Source: UBA6136 sp041158345
Lineage (GTDB): Bacteria; Pseudomonadota; Gammaproteobacteria; Methylococcales; Methylococcaceae
Reading direction: 5' to 3'
Length of the DNA stretch: 16,857 bases
NCBI GenBank assembly: GCA_041158345.1
Contig: JBEBBO010000128.1
Location: forward strand, 1 to 16,857
Numbering within the stretch: the first letter of the stretch is position 1; every line of letters begins with the position of its first letter. A program made the translations under genes and the position numbers. The notes beneath the pieces were generated by a model, which was given only the letters and a program-made list of their open reading frames with translations, did not search any database and was not told the origin of the DNA. Positions 15,191 through 16,857 of the stretch are shown in pieces.

Positions 15191-16857
15191 AAACGTTCAC
15201 CCGAAGCGTCTGCAGGTTTCTCCGCAGGTGGCGCGGGGGCCGGCGAAGGCGTGCTGTTCGGTGCGTCCGCCGCCTTCGGAGCGTCCTGGTGCTTCACCTC
15301 GGGTCCGACCGGAGGTTCCGACGGCTTGGCGGGGGCCTCCGGTTTCGGCGCCTCCCCCTTGGTCTTGCCGGCAGGCTCTTTCTCCTTGGCATTCTTTAAT
15401 GGCTTTGCCGGTGGCGCGGGCGTCGGCACGACTTCTGCCGGAGGGACCGGCGCTGGATTGGTAACGGCCTTGGGCGGTTCGACACGGGATCCTGCCGTGG
15501 CGTCCCGCTTTTTGAGGATCTGATCTTCAGCCTCCAACCGCAACTTCTCGATATTCTGGAGCATGACCAGTGACTTACTGATATCGGGGTAGGCCACATT
15601 CAAGGAGTGTTCACGCAACTTCGCGATGTCTTTGAGGGTCTCCCGCGTTGCCTCCTGATTGACATCGAAATGCTCTTCGATCCAACCGGTTGCATCGTTC
15701 AGGCTGTCCCGATAAAGCCGCTCATCATTGCGAAGCAAGGCCGCCCGAGTTGTCTCAAACTTGAGGATCAGAATCTGTTGCAGGGTATGGACCTGTTCGG
15801 GTGCCAGAACCGCATCAACGCCCCGATCGATGCGTCGCACCGTCACCAGCTCCTTGATGCCCTGAATGGCATGATCGACGGCATCCGCGTCAGGATCCTG
15901 TGGGCCGGCATGCGCCTTCTCTTCCGCCTTCTGGGCTTCGTGCTGCTTGATGGTCCCGGCATGCGGAAGATGGGTCGGGAGGAGCGTGACTTTCTTTTCA
16001 AGGGCGATCAACTCCGCGGAGATCCCCACGACATCCAGGCCCTCGACCTTTCGAAGCGAGGCCATTTCTCCTGCGAGCACCTCCCGAACCTTGAAGACCG
16101 CGGGATCACCACTCTCATGGAGTCGCTGGTCGGCCGCTTCCATGGCAGCCAGCACCGATTTGACGTCCCCAATCAGGTTGAGCTTCTGGTTGGCAACACC
16201 CAGAAGGTATTCCGCATCGGTGACCAGAAGGTCGCCCCGTGTTTTGTTGAGCTGGCTCTGAATCTGCTGGATGGCTTGGGCCAGATCACTCCGGGTGGCA
16301 TCCAGCTTAACGTCCAGCTGTTCGCCGTGCTCGGCGAGAAGTCGCTCGATCTTGGCGTCATCCGTTGCGGCCTGGCTCTGCAAACTCGCAATCTGCGCAT
16401 GGAGGCTCGCAATCTCTGTTTGGGCGGCGGTCAGCTGATGGCTCACTTCCTGAACCTGCTGGGTTTTGTCAGAAATCTGTCCGCCCAGCCCTTCCTGGCG
16501 TGAACGCAATTCCTGGAGAACAAACCACCCGCCGCCGACCAAAACCAGTGTCCCAAACAAAAGGACATAGCCCATCCAGGCCAATCCACCGGATCTGGGC
16601 GGCTTGGGTTCACGATCGGCCTTCTTGTCTTTCTTCCCCTTGCCGGACTTGGCCTCGGGGCCCGACACGCGGGCAGAGGACTCGATCGACGCAGTCTCCT
16701 CGGGTGCGGCAGCTGCGGTTTCAATCTCTGGCTCACTCACAGGCATTTCCTCAATCGGATCAGGTTCAGTCCCGATCATTTCGGGCTCTGGGTTAGGCAG
16801 CAGGGCTTCGGGCGGAAGCGCCATTGACGGTTCATCGGCCGGCTCCGGGTCAGGCGA
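15187..16857 (-). CDS. hemX: HemX-like protein, N-terminus cut by window edge
   Basis: The frame stays open to the right edge, giving 556 visible residues. The first in-frame ATG is at 16824, but the 11 codons before it (Pro/Asp/Glu-rich) look like the same acidic region, so the true start may be outside. Layout from the 16824 ATG: an acidic Pro/Glu-rich cytoplasmic stretch, a Lys-rich patch (GKGKKDKKADREPKPP), one membrane helix (about 80-103), a coiled coil with heptads such as IASLHAQIASLQSQ (about 105-195), the helical HemX domain (to about 445), and a Pro/Ala/Lys-rich tail of about 100 residues. HemX is often labelled a uroporphyrinogen-III C-methyltransferase, but no SAM-binding methyltransferase domain is visible here. 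hemC and hemD, which commonly lie upstream, would be beyond the right edge. The long tail is unusual next to the roughly 390-residue E. coli protein. Confidence 0.87.
   Translation of the reverse strand, partial: SPDPEPADEPSMALPPEALLPNPEPEMIGTEPDPIEEMPVSEPEIETAAAAPEETASIESSARVSGPEAKSGKGKKDKKADREPKPPRSGGLAWMGYVLLFGTLVLVGGGWFVLQELRSRQEGLGGQISDKTQQVQEVSHQLTAAQTEIASLHAQIASLQSQAATDDAKIERLLAEHGEQLDVKLDATRSDLAQAIQQIQSQLNKTRGDLLVTDAEYLLGVANQKLNLIGDVKSVLAAMEAADQRLHESGDPAVFKVREVLAGEMASLRKVEGLDVVGISAELIALEKKVTLLPTHLPHAGTIKQHEAQKAEEKAHAGPQDPDADAVDHAIQGIKELVTVRRIDRGVDAVLAPEQVHTLQQILILKFETTRAALLRNDERLYRDSLNDATGWIEEHFDVNQEATRETLKDIAKLREHSLNVAYPDISKSLVMLQNIEKLRLEAEDQILKKRDATAGSRVEPPKAVTNPAPVPPAEVVPTPAPPAKPLKNAKEKEPAGKTKGEAPKPEAPAKPSEPPVGPEVKHQDAPKAADAPNSTPSPAPAPPAEKPADASGERL

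Noticed and set aside
15330..15480. Low-complexity GC-rich stretch as a possible repeat array
   Set aside because: It encodes the Pro/Ala/Lys-rich HemX tail. There are no regular direct repeats or spacers, so it is neither CRISPR nor a minisatellite.
15607..16503. 298-codon plus-strand ORF
   Set aside because: It is antisense to hemX, which has a clear membrane helix, coiled coil and overlap with hemY.

Overview
This window comes from a bacterial chromosome. The order engB | cytochrome c4 - dsbA, a hemX-hemY pair and the proteobacterial style of the protein families point to a gammaproteobacterium of moderately high GC. A beta-carbonic anhydrase and cytochrome c4 would suit a respiring, possibly autotrophic organism such as a sulfur oxidiser, but nothing here fixes the genus. 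All genes look chromosomal. I see no tRNA, rRNA, insertion sequence, phage gene or CRISPR array.

Region 1 (1-5219) is a sensory and regulatory block transcribed in two directions. Leftward run an anti-sigma-type ATPase (HATPase_c_2) and, overlapping it by 14 nt, the start of a CheW-like protein that leaves the window. Rightward run four tightly packed genes: beta-carbonic anhydrase, STAS anti-sigma-factor antagonist, a membrane-anchored UrtA/FmdD-type (urea/short-amide family) binding protein, and a transmembrane methyl-accepting chemotaxis protein (MCP). The last two overlap by ATGA. The block holds both halves of a partner switch (STAS and ATPase) and both a receptor and a coupling protein. 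The ligand sensed and the output are unknown. This is the most unusual part of the window.

Region 2 (5211-6941) has an unrecognised small protein convergent with the MCP, then ferrochelatase (hemH) with an extended -10 promoter and a cysteine-rich insert. A bidirectional terminator-like hairpin separates hemH from the next gene.

Region 3 (6957-10603) is dominated by one leftward gene of 1119 codons for a GH94 inverting phosphorylase, most like 1,2-beta-oligoglucan phosphorylases. A possible 45-residue ORF lies just before it, in a 287-nt gap that also holds a palindrome and a small hairpin.

Region 4 (10604-12658) has engB (ribosome-biogenesis GTPase, leftward), divergent from cytochrome c4 and dsbA (rightward). 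The latter two are exported proteins that meet in periplasmic redox and cytochrome biology.

Region 5 (12660-16857) is a leftward set, hemX (cut by the window edge), hemY and an orphan Wzt-type polysaccharide ABC-transporter ATPase. hemX and hemY overlap by 4 nt and the ATPase begins 32 nt after hemY. Its permease partner is not in the window.
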